NCBI GenBank assembly: GCA_016201205.1
Contig: JACQDF010000060.1
Span: 1 to 39,612 of the forward strand
Origin: Acidobacteriota bacterium
Lineage (GTDB): Bacteria; Acidobacteriota; Terriglobia; Bryobacterales; Bryobacteraceae
Direction: 5' to 3'
Length of the DNA: 39,612 nucleotides
The position numbers and the translations under genes were made by a program. The notes beneath the pieces were generated by a model. The model searched no databases, was not told the origin of the DNA, and was given only the letters and a program-made list of their open reading frames with translations. Positions 15,749 through 23,907 of the stretch are shown here, piece after piece; the first letter of the stretch is position 1; each line of letters begins with the position of its first letter.

Positions 15749-15905
15749 GTGCGATTGTCCGCATGGGCGCTGCGCCCCGGAAGGCGAATTCGGCGATCGA
15801 ACGCCGACACGGAGGGAATGCGCATGCTGATGCGGGCCGGCATCGACCCGCTCGCGATGGTCTCCATACTCGAGGACGGCGTCGGCCGCCGGCGCAGAAC
15901 GCGCC
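15749..15905 (+). pseudogene. M48 metallopeptidase remnant
   Basis: The frame around 15814-15885 reads ADTEGMRMLMRAGIDPLAM, a good match to the segment of M48 peptidases that follows the third zinc ligand (pattern ERxADxxGxxxLxxAGxdP). The preceding NSAIER lies in a different frame at 15785-15805; restoring about five bases would give the expected IEREAD. The HExxH active site is absent, so only a fragment remains. Nothing suggests that it is expressed. The remaining bases to 15982 serve as the upstream region of the aminotransferase gene. Confidence 0.6.
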
Positions 15906-15982
15906 AGTTTGGCGGCTCGCCGGGCCGGGCCTTGTGCGCTGCTAAGATAGATTGTTCCGTTTTCTGAAAGGAGCGCCAGGGG

Positions 15983-17107
15983 ATGACGGTGCCATTTTAT
16001 GGCCATGTGCAGCAGTACCACAACATCAAATCGGAGATCGACACGAATATCCGGGAGGTTCTCGAGAGCGGTCAATACGTGATGGGGCCAATGCTCAAGA
16101 GGTTCGAGCGGGAATTGGCGGAGTACCACGGGATGAAGTACGCGGCCGGCGTTGGCAACGGAACGGACGCTTTGTGGCTCACGTTTCTGGCGCTCGGGAT
16201 CGGGCCCGGGGACGAATGCGTTACGACGACCAACACGTTCTTCGCCACCGCCGAAGCGATCTGGATCGCCAACGCAACGGCGGTGTTCGTCGACTCGGAT
16301 GCAAGAACGAACTGCATCGATCCCTCCAGGATAGAAGCGGCCATAACCCCGAAGACAAGGGCGCTGGTGCCGGTGCACCTGTATGGCCAGTGCGCGGACA
16401 TGAAGGCGATCCGCAGGATTGCCGACAAGCACAATCTGCTGGTCATCGAGGACAATGCGCAGGCCATTGGCGCCCGCGGCGACGGCTTCAAAGTCGGCGA
16501 TCTCAGCGACGCCGTCTGCACCAGCTTCATTACGCAGAAGAACCTCGGCACGTTCGGTGACGGCGGGGCGGTGGTTACCAACAACGAGAAAGTGGACCGT
16601 GAGATCCGGAGACTTCGCAACCACGGATCCGAGAAGCGCTCGTGCCACAGCATGGGTTACAACAGCCGGCTGGACGATATCCACGCGGGGATTCTGAGCG
16701 CCAAGCTGAAGCACATCGACGAATGGAACGACATGCGCCGGAAGTGGTCGGCGCGATATTCGGCGTGCCTGAAGGATGCCCGAAACGTCACACTGCCGTG
16801 CGAGGTTCCGGGCTATCGCCACGTCTTCCATCTCTACATCGTCGAGACCCGGCGGCCTGAACATCGCGACCCGCTGCTTACCTTTCTCAATGAGAGCGGA
16901 GTCGACGCCAAGTGTCACTACCCGATCGCCATTCACCAGCAGGAGGGCTACCCGTGGGGCAAACAGGCGCGCATCGCCGGTCCGATCCCGAACTCGGAGC
17001 GCAATGCCGGCTGCTGCATTTCCCTGCCGATGTTCCCTGAACTGACGCAGCAGGAAGTGGACTACGTGATCGACAAAACCCTCGAGTGGGACCGAAGCGC
17101 GGGGTGA
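15983..17107 (+). CDS. DegT/DnrJ/EryC1/StrS family sugar aminotransferase
   Basis: The product of 374 residues is a PLP-dependent aminotransferase of the type that converts keto-sugar nucleotides to amino sugars. Lys186 in SFITQKNLGTFGDGG should form the internal aldimine, and Asp157 in VIEDNAQA contacts the pyridine nitrogen. GVGNGTDALWL near residue 57-67 is the phosphate-binding stretch. Length is typical. ATG 15983 is preceded by AAAGGAG 11 bases upstream and by AGGGG immediately. The oxidoreductase follows with a 3-bp gap, so they form one operon, which suggests modification of a surface or secondary-metabolite sugar. No glycosyltransferase is nearby. Confidence 0.88.
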   Translation: MTVPFYGHVQQYHNIKSEIDTNIREVLESGQYVMGPMLKRFERELAEYHGMKYAAGVGNGTDALWLTFLALGIGPGDECVTTTNTFFATAEAIWIANATAVFVDSDARTNCIDPSRIEAAITPKTRALVPVHLYGQCADMKAIRRIADKHNLLVIEDNAQAIGARGDGFKVGDLSDAVCTSFITQKNLGTFGDGGAVVTNNEKVDREIRRLRNHGSEKRSCHSMGYNSRLDDIHAGILSAKLKHIDEWNDMRRKWSARYSACLKDARNVTLPCEVPGYRHVFHLYIVETRRPEHRDPLLTFLNESGVDAKCHYPIAIHQQEGYPWGKQARIAGPIPNSERNAGCCISLPMFPELTQQEVDYVIDKTLEWDRSAG

Positions 17108-17110
17108 GGC

Positions 17111-18178
17111 GTGGAGAAATACCGTGTCCTTGTTGTGGGGATGGGCAAGCGGGGCATGCACCACGCCATGGCCTTCCAGGCGAATCCCCGTTTCCAATTA
17201 GCGGGTATCTGCAACGTGAGCCCGGCCAGGCTCGAGGATGCGGCTGCCAGACTGGACGTGGCCGTAAAGGGAAACGACGCACGGCAAGTGGCGAGATCCG
17301 TCCGCCCCGACGTCTTCTGTTTTTGCACGCCGCCCCACGTCCGCGTCGAGATGATTCGCATCGGCATCGAAAGCGGGGCGCGGTTGATTGCGATGGAGAA
17401 GCCGGTAGGGCTGACGAGCGCCGAAGCCTTCGAAATCCGACGGCTGCTGGCGGAGAGCGGGGTCAAGGCGGTGGTCAGCCACCAGCACCGCTACGGAGTC
17501 CACTATCAGAAGGTGAAGGAGCTGGTGGCGAGCGGCGTGCTGGGCCGAATCCACACCGTGTACGGGACGGCGACCGGCTGGATGATGCACATGCTCTCCC
17601 ATCTGATCGACTACGTGCGCTGGTTCAATGGAGAGGCGGAAGCCGAGTGGGTGATGGCGCAAGCCGCCGGGCGCGGCAAACTCGCGGACGTTCATCCGTC
17701 GCCGGATTATATCGCCGGCTTCATCCACTTCCGCAACGGGGTGCGTGGCGTCATCGAGTGCGGAGCGGGCGCGCCCGATGTACCGGAGGTCGCCTATTGG
17801 TGGCGAAAATGCCGTATCGGCGCGCAGGGCACGGACGGCTTCGCAGAAGTGCTCACCGGAGGCGGCTGGCGCGCGGTGACCAAAGCCGGCGTCTCGTCGG
17901 GAGGCGGATCGATGAACTACGACCTCGACATGCCGCCCTACATCGAGCAAATCGCCGACTGGCTCGACGCGGATAGCCGTGTCCACCCTTGCCACTTCGA
18001 CAGCGCCTATCAGGGGTTCGAGACGATGATGGCGTTCTGCCGCTCGGCGGCCGAAGGCGGGCAGGTGGCGCTGCCGCTGAGCGCGCCGGCGGATGAAATC
18101 GAGCTCCTGAGGCGCTCTTTGCCCGAACGAAGAGTACTGCTGTCGATCGCCGCGAATGCGAAAGAGTATCCCGCATAG
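17111..18178 (+). CDS. Gfo/Idh/MocA family NAD(P)-dependent oxidoreductase
   Basis: The product of 355 residues has an N-terminal Rossmann domain with VVGMGKRG (GxGxxG at 10-15) and the family motif EKPVG (96-100), whose Lys takes part in catalysis. A C-terminal alpha/beta domain includes HQHRYGVHY and MHMLSHLIDYVRWFNG, where the conserved substrate-site Asp and His are found. Such enzymes oxidise or reduce hydroxyl groups of sugars or inositols. The start is GTG 17111 after GGGGTGAGG. Together with the preceding aminotransferase it could make an amino sugar: the oxidoreductase creates the keto group and the aminotransferase aminates it (inference). Confidence 0.88.
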   Translation: MEKYRVLVVGMGKRGMHHAMAFQANPRFQLAGICNVSPARLEDAAARLDVAVKGNDARQVARSVRPDVFCFCTPPHVRVEMIRIGIESGARLIAMEKPVGLTSAEAFEIRRLLAESGVKAVVSHQHRYGVHYQKVKELVASGVLGRIHTVYGTATGWMMHMLSHLIDYVRWFNGEAEAEWVMAQAAGRGKLADVHPSPDYIAGFIHFRNGVRGVIECGAGAPDVPEVAYWWRKCRIGAQGTDGFAEVLTGGGWRAVTKAGVSSGGGSMNYDLDMPPYIEQIADWLDADSRVHPCHFDSAYQGFETMMAFCRSAAEGGQVALPLSAPADEIELLRRSLPERRVLLSIAANAKEYPA

Positions 18179-18273
18179 GGTGGCCGGAGCCTCGCTGTTA
18201 GCCGAAGGGGTGCAGGCTCGAGTCCTTACCTGAGGAGCCACCCCGCGGCTGTCGTGAAGCCGTTACGCGTCCT

Positions 18274-18684
18274 TCAAAGGAAGAGATCGACAGGCACGTG
18301 GAACAACCCGGCGAGCTTCTTGGCCTGCGCCTTGCTGATCGCTCGCTTTCCGCTTACAACCTCAGAGGCTATGCCGCGGGAACCAAACACGTCGAGCAAG
18401 TCGCGCTGTCGCAGGCCGTGCTCTTCCATCAGGCTGCGCAACCGGCTGTCGGACGTTGATCCTTCGAGGGCGTAGTTGGCGTTCTCGAAGGCTTCGATAA
18501 GCACGGTCAGCAGTTCGGAGTACTCCCGTTCTTCCGGCGTGAGTTCGTCATAGCGTCTGTCGAGTTGCTCCAACTCGGCGATGAGGCGCTCATTCTCTTC
18601 CTCAGTACGAATGACCGCCGGCAGCTTGCGCGCCAACAGACGGCCGTAACGCTTTGGATCTACTTCAAGCACGGAATTTTTCAT
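18274..18684 (-). CDS. higA: HigA-type antitoxin with C-terminal helix-turn-helix
   Basis: The product of 136 residues has a long helical N-terminal part (EEENERLIAELEQLDRRYDE) and a C-terminal XRE-type helix-turn-helix: LRSLMEEHGLRQRDLLDVFG followed by ASEVVSGKRAISKAQAKKLA. It should neutralise the HigB toxin and repress the operon. ATG 18684 overlaps the toxin stop as ATGA and has GGAAG six bases upstream; a TTG four codons earlier is possible. The toxin-first order is the standard higBA order. The GC content is lower than that of the flanking genes, in line with mobility of such modules. Confidence 0.8.
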   Translation of the reverse strand: MKNSVLEVDPKRYGRLLARKLPAVIRTEEENERLIAELEQLDRRYDELTPEEREYSELLTVLIEAFENANYALEGSTSDSRLRSLMEEHGLRQRDLLDVFGSRGIASEVVSGKRAISKAQAKKLAGLFHVPVDLFL

Positions 18685-18971
18685 CGCTTCTTCCAATCCT
18701 CCCTGCTGTATTCCTCGTGCGTCATCACGTGGCGAATGTAGACCTTACCGGTTCGATAGTTGATGTACGTGGCTAAGCGATACTTGTTTCCGCCAATGTT
18801 GAAGATCGTGAACTCGCCAACCGGATCCGCGTGTGGATATGTCTTGCGCACATCCACGAGACTGGTCCACCGCAATCGCTTCGCTGTCCGGTACCAGTCA
18901 TCGAGCGGCGTCTCTGCTTCCTTGTGAGCGCCGGCAAACTCGCGAAGGGCCTTGCGACTGATGACGCGCAC
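18681..18971 (-). CDS. higB: HigB-family toxin (mRNA interferase)
   Basis: The product of 96 residues matches the HigB_toxin family (RelE-like fold): an N-terminal helix MRVISRKALREFAGAHKEAE, DDWYRTAKRLRW, then the beta strands FTIFNIGGNKYRLATYINY and the C-terminal VYIRHVMTHEEYSREDW, which carries the His and Tyr/Asp residues typical of the active end. Such toxins cut mRNA on the ribosome. The start is GTG 18971, following directly on a promoter-operator, so the message is probably almost leaderless. It looks complete and overlaps higA by four bases. Confidence 0.85.
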   Translation of the reverse strand: MRVISRKALREFAGAHKEAETPLDDWYRTAKRLRWTSLVDVRKTYPHADPVGEFTIFNIGGNKYRLATYINYRTGKVYIRHVMTHEEYSREDWKKR

Positions 18972-18977
18972 GTACCT

Positions 18978-19006
18978 ATACTCTCAAAATGAGAGCACAT
19001 TGTCAA
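18978..19006 (-). promoter_or_regulatory. higBA promoter with internal operator palindrome
   Basis: On the minus strand a perfect TTGACA (19006-19001) is followed by CTCTCA-TTT-TGAGAG (18995-18981), a perfect inverted repeat that sits between the -35 and a TATA-containing stretch ending near 18975. This is the expected place for HigA to bind and block transcription. The -10 itself is not clear-cut. Confidence 0.6.
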
Positions 19007-19128
19007 GCAGAAGCTGAGGACTGTGGAGCGGGTCCAGGATCTGGCCATCCCGGCCCATGAGGCGCGGACGGGACTCTCGCATTCCAAATATGCGCACATG
19101 CAACCAGGTCGCGTGGTTTAGCTCAGGT

Positions 19129-19279
19129 TTAGCTCAGCCCCAGTTCCCTTGCCGCCTTTGCCAGCCTGGTGTCAAGTGTCGAGAACCGGCAGTTGGACAA
19201 TAGTGCTGAGGCGATCCGCTAGGTGTGGATGGCCGTGCCGGAAGTGCTCAATCCAGACGGAAGTGTCGGCGAGCACCAT
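19129..19279 (-). pseudogene. VapC toxin with a large internal deletion
   Basis: From ATG 19279, which overlaps the antitoxin stop as ATGA, the frame reads MVLADTSVWIEHFRHGHPHL, the PIN-domain start with its first catalytic Asp (Asp5). A second frame from about 19217 reads IASALLSNCRFSTLDTRLAK and ends at 19129, matching the PIN C-terminus with the last acidic residue in TLDTRL. The central part (about 80 residues with the other acidic residues) is missing and the two ends are out of frame, so no active toxin can be made. The duplicated 11-mer GTTTAGCTCAG at 19117-19138 spans the stop. Confidence 0.75.
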
Positions 19280-19497
19280 CAGGCAGATCGCCGCCGCGGA
19301 ATGTCCGATATCTTGGGTTGTGTACCGCCAGGCGTGGCAAGGCGTTTGCCAGCTTCACGCGCAATTAGCGCCTCCAGTCCGGCCCGCACCAAGGCGGTCT
19401 TCTCCTGAATGCCGGTGAGTTCTCTGGCGCGCTCGATCAGGCTCTCGTCGATGATCAACGTGGTGCGGATATGCAGTAGTATGCACGATACATGCAT
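19279..19497 (-). CDS. vapB: VapB-type antitoxin
   Basis: The family core reads RTTLIIDESLIERARELTG followed by KTALVRAGLEALIAREAGKR, a ribbon-helix-helix domain plus linker as in VapB proteins that partner PIN toxins; the last 15 residues would wrap the toxin. The stop overlaps the vapC start as ATGA. ATG 19497 is the nearest conventional start, but it lies inside the operator and upstream of the predicted transcript start. Relatives usually start with Met at the codon before RTT, which here is ATC (19470-19468), so the true start may be lost. With its toxin broken it has no visible target. Confidence 0.6.
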   Translation of the reverse strand: MHVSCILLHIRTTLIIDESLIERARELTGIQEKTALVRAGLEALIAREAGKRLATPGGTQPKISDIPRRRSA

Positions 19498-19506
19498 ATT
19501 CGTCAA
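19469..19506 (-). promoter_or_regulatory. vapBC promoter-operator
   Basis: On the minus strand TTGACG (19506-19501) and CATACT (19483-19478) are separated by 17 bp. The arms ATATGCA (19469-19475) and TGCATAT (19493-19499) are perfect inverted repeats across the -10 region, with a further ATGCA between them, as expected for autorepression by a ribbon-helix-helix antitoxin. Confidence 0.5.
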
Positions 19507-19520
19507 CGTTCGAAACGTGC

Positions 19521-20330
19521 TTACCTGACCCGAACGTGGCCACTGTAGCCAGACTTCGTGAGAGCTTCCACCAAGACGTCAGCGATGATCTTCGTGCCCC
19601 TGTCGTTGGGATGGATGTTGTCAAACCACGCCATGTCGCCTTGGTGCTTCGGATCCTCTCGAGGATCTCCCTGTCCCTGCCGCAAGCGGAAGTCCCAATT
19701 GCCCCTCTCCGTTTCCCGCGCGATGCGCCGGCACACATCGGCCAACCGGTAGCCATGCGCCGCCGTGAATTCCCGGATTTCATGGTTGTAGGGTTCAAGA
19801 TACTCGTTTCGTGGCCTGCCGTTCTCGAACCCAGGCGCTTTGGGATCGTCACGATGATAAGGCGCCGAATGCTTCGGGTCGACAAACATGGTCGTGGCGA
19901 AAATGAGGACGGCGCCGGGGTAATCTTTTTCAAGCACTCTGCCGAGCGCCTCGATCCTTTTTCTGAAGGTGGCTGGCGGATAAACTTTACTGTCATTGCC
20001 GCCGTAGTTGACGATGACCGCATCTACCCGGGCATGGCGATGCACGATTTCAAAGTAGCGCCCCGTCTTCTCCGTGGTGAACAGTGGCTCCGAAACGCCC
20101 TTCGGTGTTCCTTCCTTGGGTCCGATGTACTCGCCGCCGTGCGCCTCATTGTAGATCGTCCATCGGACCAGGGGGCTCCTTTGCTCGAGCAGATTTTTCA
20201 TTACGGCCTCTATGCGCTTGTCGCCCTCGTGGAGGTCGAAGATCGAGTCCCCCAGCAGGAGCACGGTCCTGCCCTCGGAGAGATCTTTCGGGAGCGCGGC
20301 TTGGCCCGCGTGCGCGGCTGCCGGACACAA
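19521..20330 (-). CDS. SGNH/GDSL-family hydrolase, probably secreted
   Basis: The product of 269 residues belongs to the SGNH esterase/acetylhydrolase superfamily. The four blocks are visible: GDSI with nucleophile Ser29, Gly66 in HGGEYIG, YGGND (Asn112) and DNIHPND with Asp237 and His240 as the triad partners. Activity on O-acetylated sugars or cell-wall material is likely. TTG 20330 opens inside what looks like a signal peptide (CPAAAHA-GQ cleavage region). The hydrophobic part upstream is in frame (LCVGLCFTL) but lacks an initiator before a stop, so the N-terminus may be frameshifted. It lies about 32 bp behind TonB receptor 1 on the same strand. Confidence 0.75.
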   Translation of the reverse strand: MCPAAAHAGQAALPKDLSEGRTVLLLGDSIFDLHEGDKRIEAVMKNLLEQRSPLVRWTIYNEAHGGEYIGPKEGTPKGVSEPLFTTEKTGRYFEIVHRHARVDAVIVNYGGNDSKVYPPATFRKRIEALGRVLEKDYPGAVLIFATTMFVDPKHSAPYHRDDPKAPGFENGRPRNEYLEPYNHEIREFTAAHGYRLADVCRRIARETERGNWDFRLRQGQGDPREDPKHQGDMAWFDNIHPNDRGTKIIADVLVEALTKSGYSGHVRVR

Positions 20331-20362
20331 CGTGAAGCAGAGCCCGACGCACAGCTACCGAC

Positions 20363-23300
20363 TCAGAAGTCGAACCGCACCCCCAGCCGGATTGTCCTGG
20401 CGCCCGCTCCCAGGGCGCCGTCGCCCCCTCGCAGGCTGGTGATCTTGCCGACGTTTCCGGAGCTGATGTTGGTGACCGGGTTGCCGAAGTTCGGGTGGTT
20501 GAAGAAATTGGTGGCCGTCATGCGCAATTGCAGCCGGCTTCGTTCGCGGATGGTGAAATACTTGAACAACCCGAAGTCGAAGTTGGCCACCCCCGGACCG
20601 ACGATCACGCCGCGGGCGCTGTTGCCGAACCGTCCCACCGGGGGGACGGCAAACGCGGCGGCGTTGAACCACCGGGTGATCGAGGCGTCCGAAACGTTCC
20701 AATCGCCGATCCGATCCGGCCGGCCGCCGGTGGTGCGCGTGTTGGAAGGATCAGCGCCGCTGAACGAAGGGGTCAGGAACTGGCCACTATGGAAAATCAA
20801 GATGGACGAGATCGCCCAGTTGCCCAGGCTCTGCCGGACGGCGGCGGGGAGCCTGGCGCCGAAGCGCTTGCCGGTTCCAAACGGCAGTTCATAGATGCCG
20901 GAGCTGACAAACCGGTGGCGGTTGACGGCATCGACATTGCCCATTTCGCGGCTGCGATCGTAGGGATTCTCGATAGAACCCGCTTCCTCTCCACCCGGAA
21001 TATCGGTGAGATCCTTCGCCCAAGTCCATCCTGACTGGAAGGTGAGCCCCTGGGTAAACTTGCGTTCGATCCCGATGTCGAGAGCATGCAGCTTTTGAAT
21101 CCCGCCGTTCTGCAAGGCGTTGACAGCGAAAAAGTTCGGATAGCGATAGAAATTTCTTTGAGCCGGATCACTGCTCGGGAATGGTTTGTTGATGTTCCCG
21201 CTGAAGATGAGCTGGTTGATGCGGAATCCGCGGTAGCCGATGCGGGCCACGATCGAGGCCCCGATTTCTCTTTCCACAGTGAGATTCCACTGCTGGGTGT
21301 ACGGCGTTCGCGGGTTCATCACCAGCGCGTCTACGCTCTGGGTGGGGACGGTGCCGGCCTCGGTGAACGGGCGGGGGAACTGGAAGGACGGCACTCCCGC
21401 GGTGAAGGCGTTCAGGAAATTCTCGTCAGAGCGGAAAGGACCGCCGCTGAAGCCGTCCATCTGGCTCCAGGTCAGGCGGCTGTAATAAACCCCGTAGCCG
21501 CCGCGCACCACCGTCCTGGTGTTGCTGAACGGCCGGTAGGCGAAGCCCAGGCGCGGGCCAAAGTTGTTGCGGTCGCCTTCCAGCAAAGCGCGGGTGGGAA
21601 AGCCGGCGCTTTGGGCTGTGACGATGGGAATTGTCTTGGGGAACAGAGGGTTCACCAGGGTCCGCAGGACCTGCTCGTTCGGCGCCACCAGGTTGCCCGT
21701 GCGGTAATCAAAGGCGAACCGCATATCGTACTTGTCCACTGGCGGGGTGAAGTACTCGTAACGCAACCCCAGATTCAGGGTCAGCTTGGCCGACACCCGC
21801 CAGTCGTCCTGGACGAAGAAGCCGCTTTCGAGGTAACGGTTATACCGCGGCTGGGCCCTCTCATAGCGGGAGCTGGTGTGGGGGATGCCGAGCAGGAAGT
21901 CTGCATGGTCGAAGCCGGTAGCGAACCCGTCGAAGTTCATCCTTCCGAAGTCGTTCTCGCCGTAATCGGAAATGTTGATCCGGTTGCGGCGCAGAAACAC
22001 ACCGGCCTTGACAATGTGCTTGCCTTTGGTCCAGGTGAGATTATTGATCATGTCGAAGCTTTCCTGCACCCAGAAGTACGTCCCGTACTCAAAGAGGCCG
22101 GAAAAGTTCGTGAAGTAGACCCGAGGCACCCCGGCCAAGCCCCGCTTGTTCGATAAGTTGAGGCCCTGAAGCCCCCATTTCTCCGCCACGTCCGCGCCGC
22201 GGTGCAACCCCTCGAGCCTGGAATGGTCGCGAGCAAAGCCCAGACGGAACTCGTTGACCAGAGTCGGTGAGAAGAGGTGGGTTTCCGACAAGTAGGCGTT
22301 GCGCTCGTTCCGATATTGGTCGCGGCGAAATGCGGGCAGGGATCCGTCGTACTGGCCGGGCAAGGGCGTCTGGCGAAGATTCACCCGGGCGGAGAAGGAA
22401 TCAGCATTGCGGTGGTGGTGATCCACACGCACGGTGACCCGATTATTGTGCGTGGTGGAAGAACGCAGGTCGCGGTAGTTGCCCGAGAAGTTGTCGGAGG
22501 GGCCGAAGTTGGGCGCGGGGATGAAATTCTCGTACCCTTGGATGTTTCGCGAGACGGCGCTGATGCGTGCGGCCGGAACCAGGTTGTTGGCAAACGGCTG
22601 GCCGGTGGCCGGATCCCGGACCACAGTGCGCGGCAGCAGCTCGGAGAAGTCGCCGCTGCGCATCTTCAGGGTGGGCACGTTGGCCACGGCGCTGAACTGG
22701 CCGGGAAACGCCTGGTATTCCCACGTGAAGTAGAAGAAGGTCCGGTCGCGACCGTTGTAAAGCCCCGGAAAGAATACCGGGCCTCCTAAGCCGCCTCCGG
22801 CCTCATCGCGGATCGGCCCTTTGGGCTTGCTCGGTGCGAAGAAATTCCGCGCGTTGAAGGCGTTGTTGCTGTGATCGAAGACCCCGCCTCCGTGGATCTG
22901 GTTACTCCCCGACCGCGTGGACACGTACATGGTGGCTACGTCGGGATACTCGGCTGCATTGTTGCTGGACATGACTTTGACTTCTTGAACCGCCTCCAGC
23001 GACACCTCGAGCATGGGGCTGGCGCTGCCGCCCCAGGCAGCGGCGTTGCTGGTGATCCCGTCAATGGTGTAGTTCAGGTTGTTGCCGCGCAGACCGCCCA
23101 CCAGGCGTCCCTCGTAGTTGGAAGAAGTCAGGTAGAGGAAGGAGTGGGTGGCGCGCGTGTTCATGGGCAGATTCAGCAGGTCCGCCCGCGGGCGTACGTC
23201 GCCGATCTGGGCATTTTCGGCGTTGACGGTAGGCGCCGCCGCTGCCACCTCGACCCGCTGGGTGATGTCGCCCACCTCGAGCGTGGCGTCAAAGCGCACG

Positions 23301-23644
23301 GTCTGCTGCGTCGTCAGCGTGATGGGGCTGCTGCGGACCTCTTTGAAGCCCGCACGGGAGGCCGATACCGTGTAGGTACCGGGCGCCAGGCTGGCGAAAT
23401 GGTAGTTGCCTTCCGCATTACTGGCGGCGGAACGCTGGATGCCCGTGGCCCGTTCCGTGAGCTTCACTTCTGCCCCGGCCACAACCGCGCCGCTGGCATC
23501 CCGGATCGTGCCGCCTATCGATCCCAGGAACGTCTGGGCCGGTCCCGAATTCCAGAGGCAGAAGACCACAACCAGACAGATGATCACGCGGCGCCAGCGG
23601 GCAGCGGCATCCGTCCCATGGTTGCTCAGAAATACGTTGTACAT
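20363..23644 (-). CDS. TonB-dependent receptor 1 with N-terminal carboxypeptidase-regulatory domain
   Basis: The product of 1093 residues is an outer-membrane beta-barrel of the Oar-like type common in Acidobacteriota. A signal peptide (hydrophobic core VIICLVVVFCLWN) is followed by an Ig-like carboxypeptidase-regulatory domain (about 38-125; GSIGGTIRDASGAVVAGAEV), a plug domain (about 130-260; NNLNYTIDGI), and a long barrel ending in the outer-membrane signature RLGVRFDF with a terminal Phe. The ligand is unknown; peptides or oligosaccharides are typical guesses. ATG 23644 follows AAGGGGAG at ideal spacing. The leader is almost identical to that of receptor 2. The SGNH gene follows; the S9 peptidase diverges upstream. 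Confidence 0.9.
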   Translation of the reverse strand: MYNVFLSNHGTDAAARWRRVIICLVVVFCLWNSGPAQTFLGSIGGTIRDASGAVVAGAEVKLTERATGIQRSAASNAEGNYHFASLAPGTYTVSASRAGFKEVRSSPITLTTQQTVRFDATLEVGDITQRVEVAAAAPTVNAENAQIGDVRPRADLLNLPMNTRATHSFLYLTSSNYEGRLVGGLRGNNLNYTIDGITSNAAAWGGSASPMLEVSLEAVQEVKVMSSNNAAEYPDVATMYVSTRSGSNQIHGGGVFDHSNNAFNARNFFAPSKPKGPIRDEAGGGLGGPVFFPGLYNGRDRTFFYFTWEYQAFPGQFSAVANVPTLKMRSGDFSELLPRTVVRDPATGQPFANNLVPAARISAVSRNIQGYENFIPAPNFGPSDNFSGNYRDLRSSTTHNNRVTVRVDHHHRNADSFSARVNLRQTPLPGQYDGSLPAFRRDQYRNERNAYLSETHLFSPTLVNEFRLGFARDHSRLEGLHRGADVAEKWGLQGLNLSNKRGLAGVPRVYFTNFSGLFEYGTYFWVQESFDMINNLTWTKGKHIVKAGVFLRRNRINISDYGENDFGRMNFDGFATGFDHADFLLGIPHTSSRYERAQPRYNRYLESGFFVQDDWRVSAKLTLNLGLRYEYFTPPVDKYDMRFAFDYRTGNLVAPNEQVLRTLVNPLFPKTIPIVTAQSAGFPTRALLEGDRNNFGPRLGFAYRPFSNTRTVVRGGYGVYYSRLTWSQMDGFSGGPFRSDENFLNAFTAGVPSFQFPRPFTEAGTVPTQSVDALVMNPRTPYTQQWNLTVEREIGASIVARIGYRGFRINQLIFSGNINKPFPSSDPAQRNFYRYPNFFAVNALQNGGIQKLHALDIGIERKFTQGLTFQSGWTWAKDLTDIPGGEEAGSIENPYDRSREMGNVDAVNRHRFVSSGIYELPFGTGKRFGARLPAAVRQSLGNWAISSILIFHSGQFLTPSFSGADPSNTRTTGGRPDRIGDWNVSDASITRWFNAAAFAVPPVGRFGNSARGVIVGPGVANFDFGLFKYFTIRERSRLQLRMTATNFFNHPNFGNPVTNISSGNVGKITSLRGGDGALGAGARTIRLGVRFDF

Positions 23645-23730
23645 AATTCTCCCCTTGCGGTAGTCTCGCGCCACTGTACCCCTCGCGCGTCGCCATGCGG
23701 AAGTGCGTTTACGGTATGTTTACGGTTAAC
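23645..23730 (-). promoter_or_regulatory. conserved leader of TonB receptor 1 with tandem 11-bp repeats
   Basis: This leader matches 29281-29365 with four mismatches and one single-base gap over about 86 bp. On the minus strand two CCGTAAAC boxes (23725-23718 and 23714-23707), 11 bp apart, precede TTCCGC (23702-23697) and TACAGT (23678-23673) with an 18-bp spacer, and then the GGGGAG ribosome binding site. The 11-bp direct-repeat spacing is like that of OmpR/PhoB-type response-regulator sites. Confidence 0.6.
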
Positions 23731-23907
23731 GGGAGGCCTGGGAGAAGACTCCAGAAGTTCGGCCGACAGAAGGGGAACGGTAGTAGAATGAGATGGTTAG
23801 GATCATCACGAGTTGGCCCTTATGAGTGCACGAAGGAAAGGCAAGACAAGTACGATGCCTGCCCGGGATTTGGCCAGCGGAGTAGGTGAAAAGGGTCAGA
23901 CAACCCT

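Noticed and set aside
21086..22156. A 356-codon plus-strand frame inside TonB receptor 1, with similar long frames in receptor 2 (27079-28095, 28114-29364) and in the helicase (3806-4957)
   Set aside because: They are antisense to well-supported genes and show no family motif.
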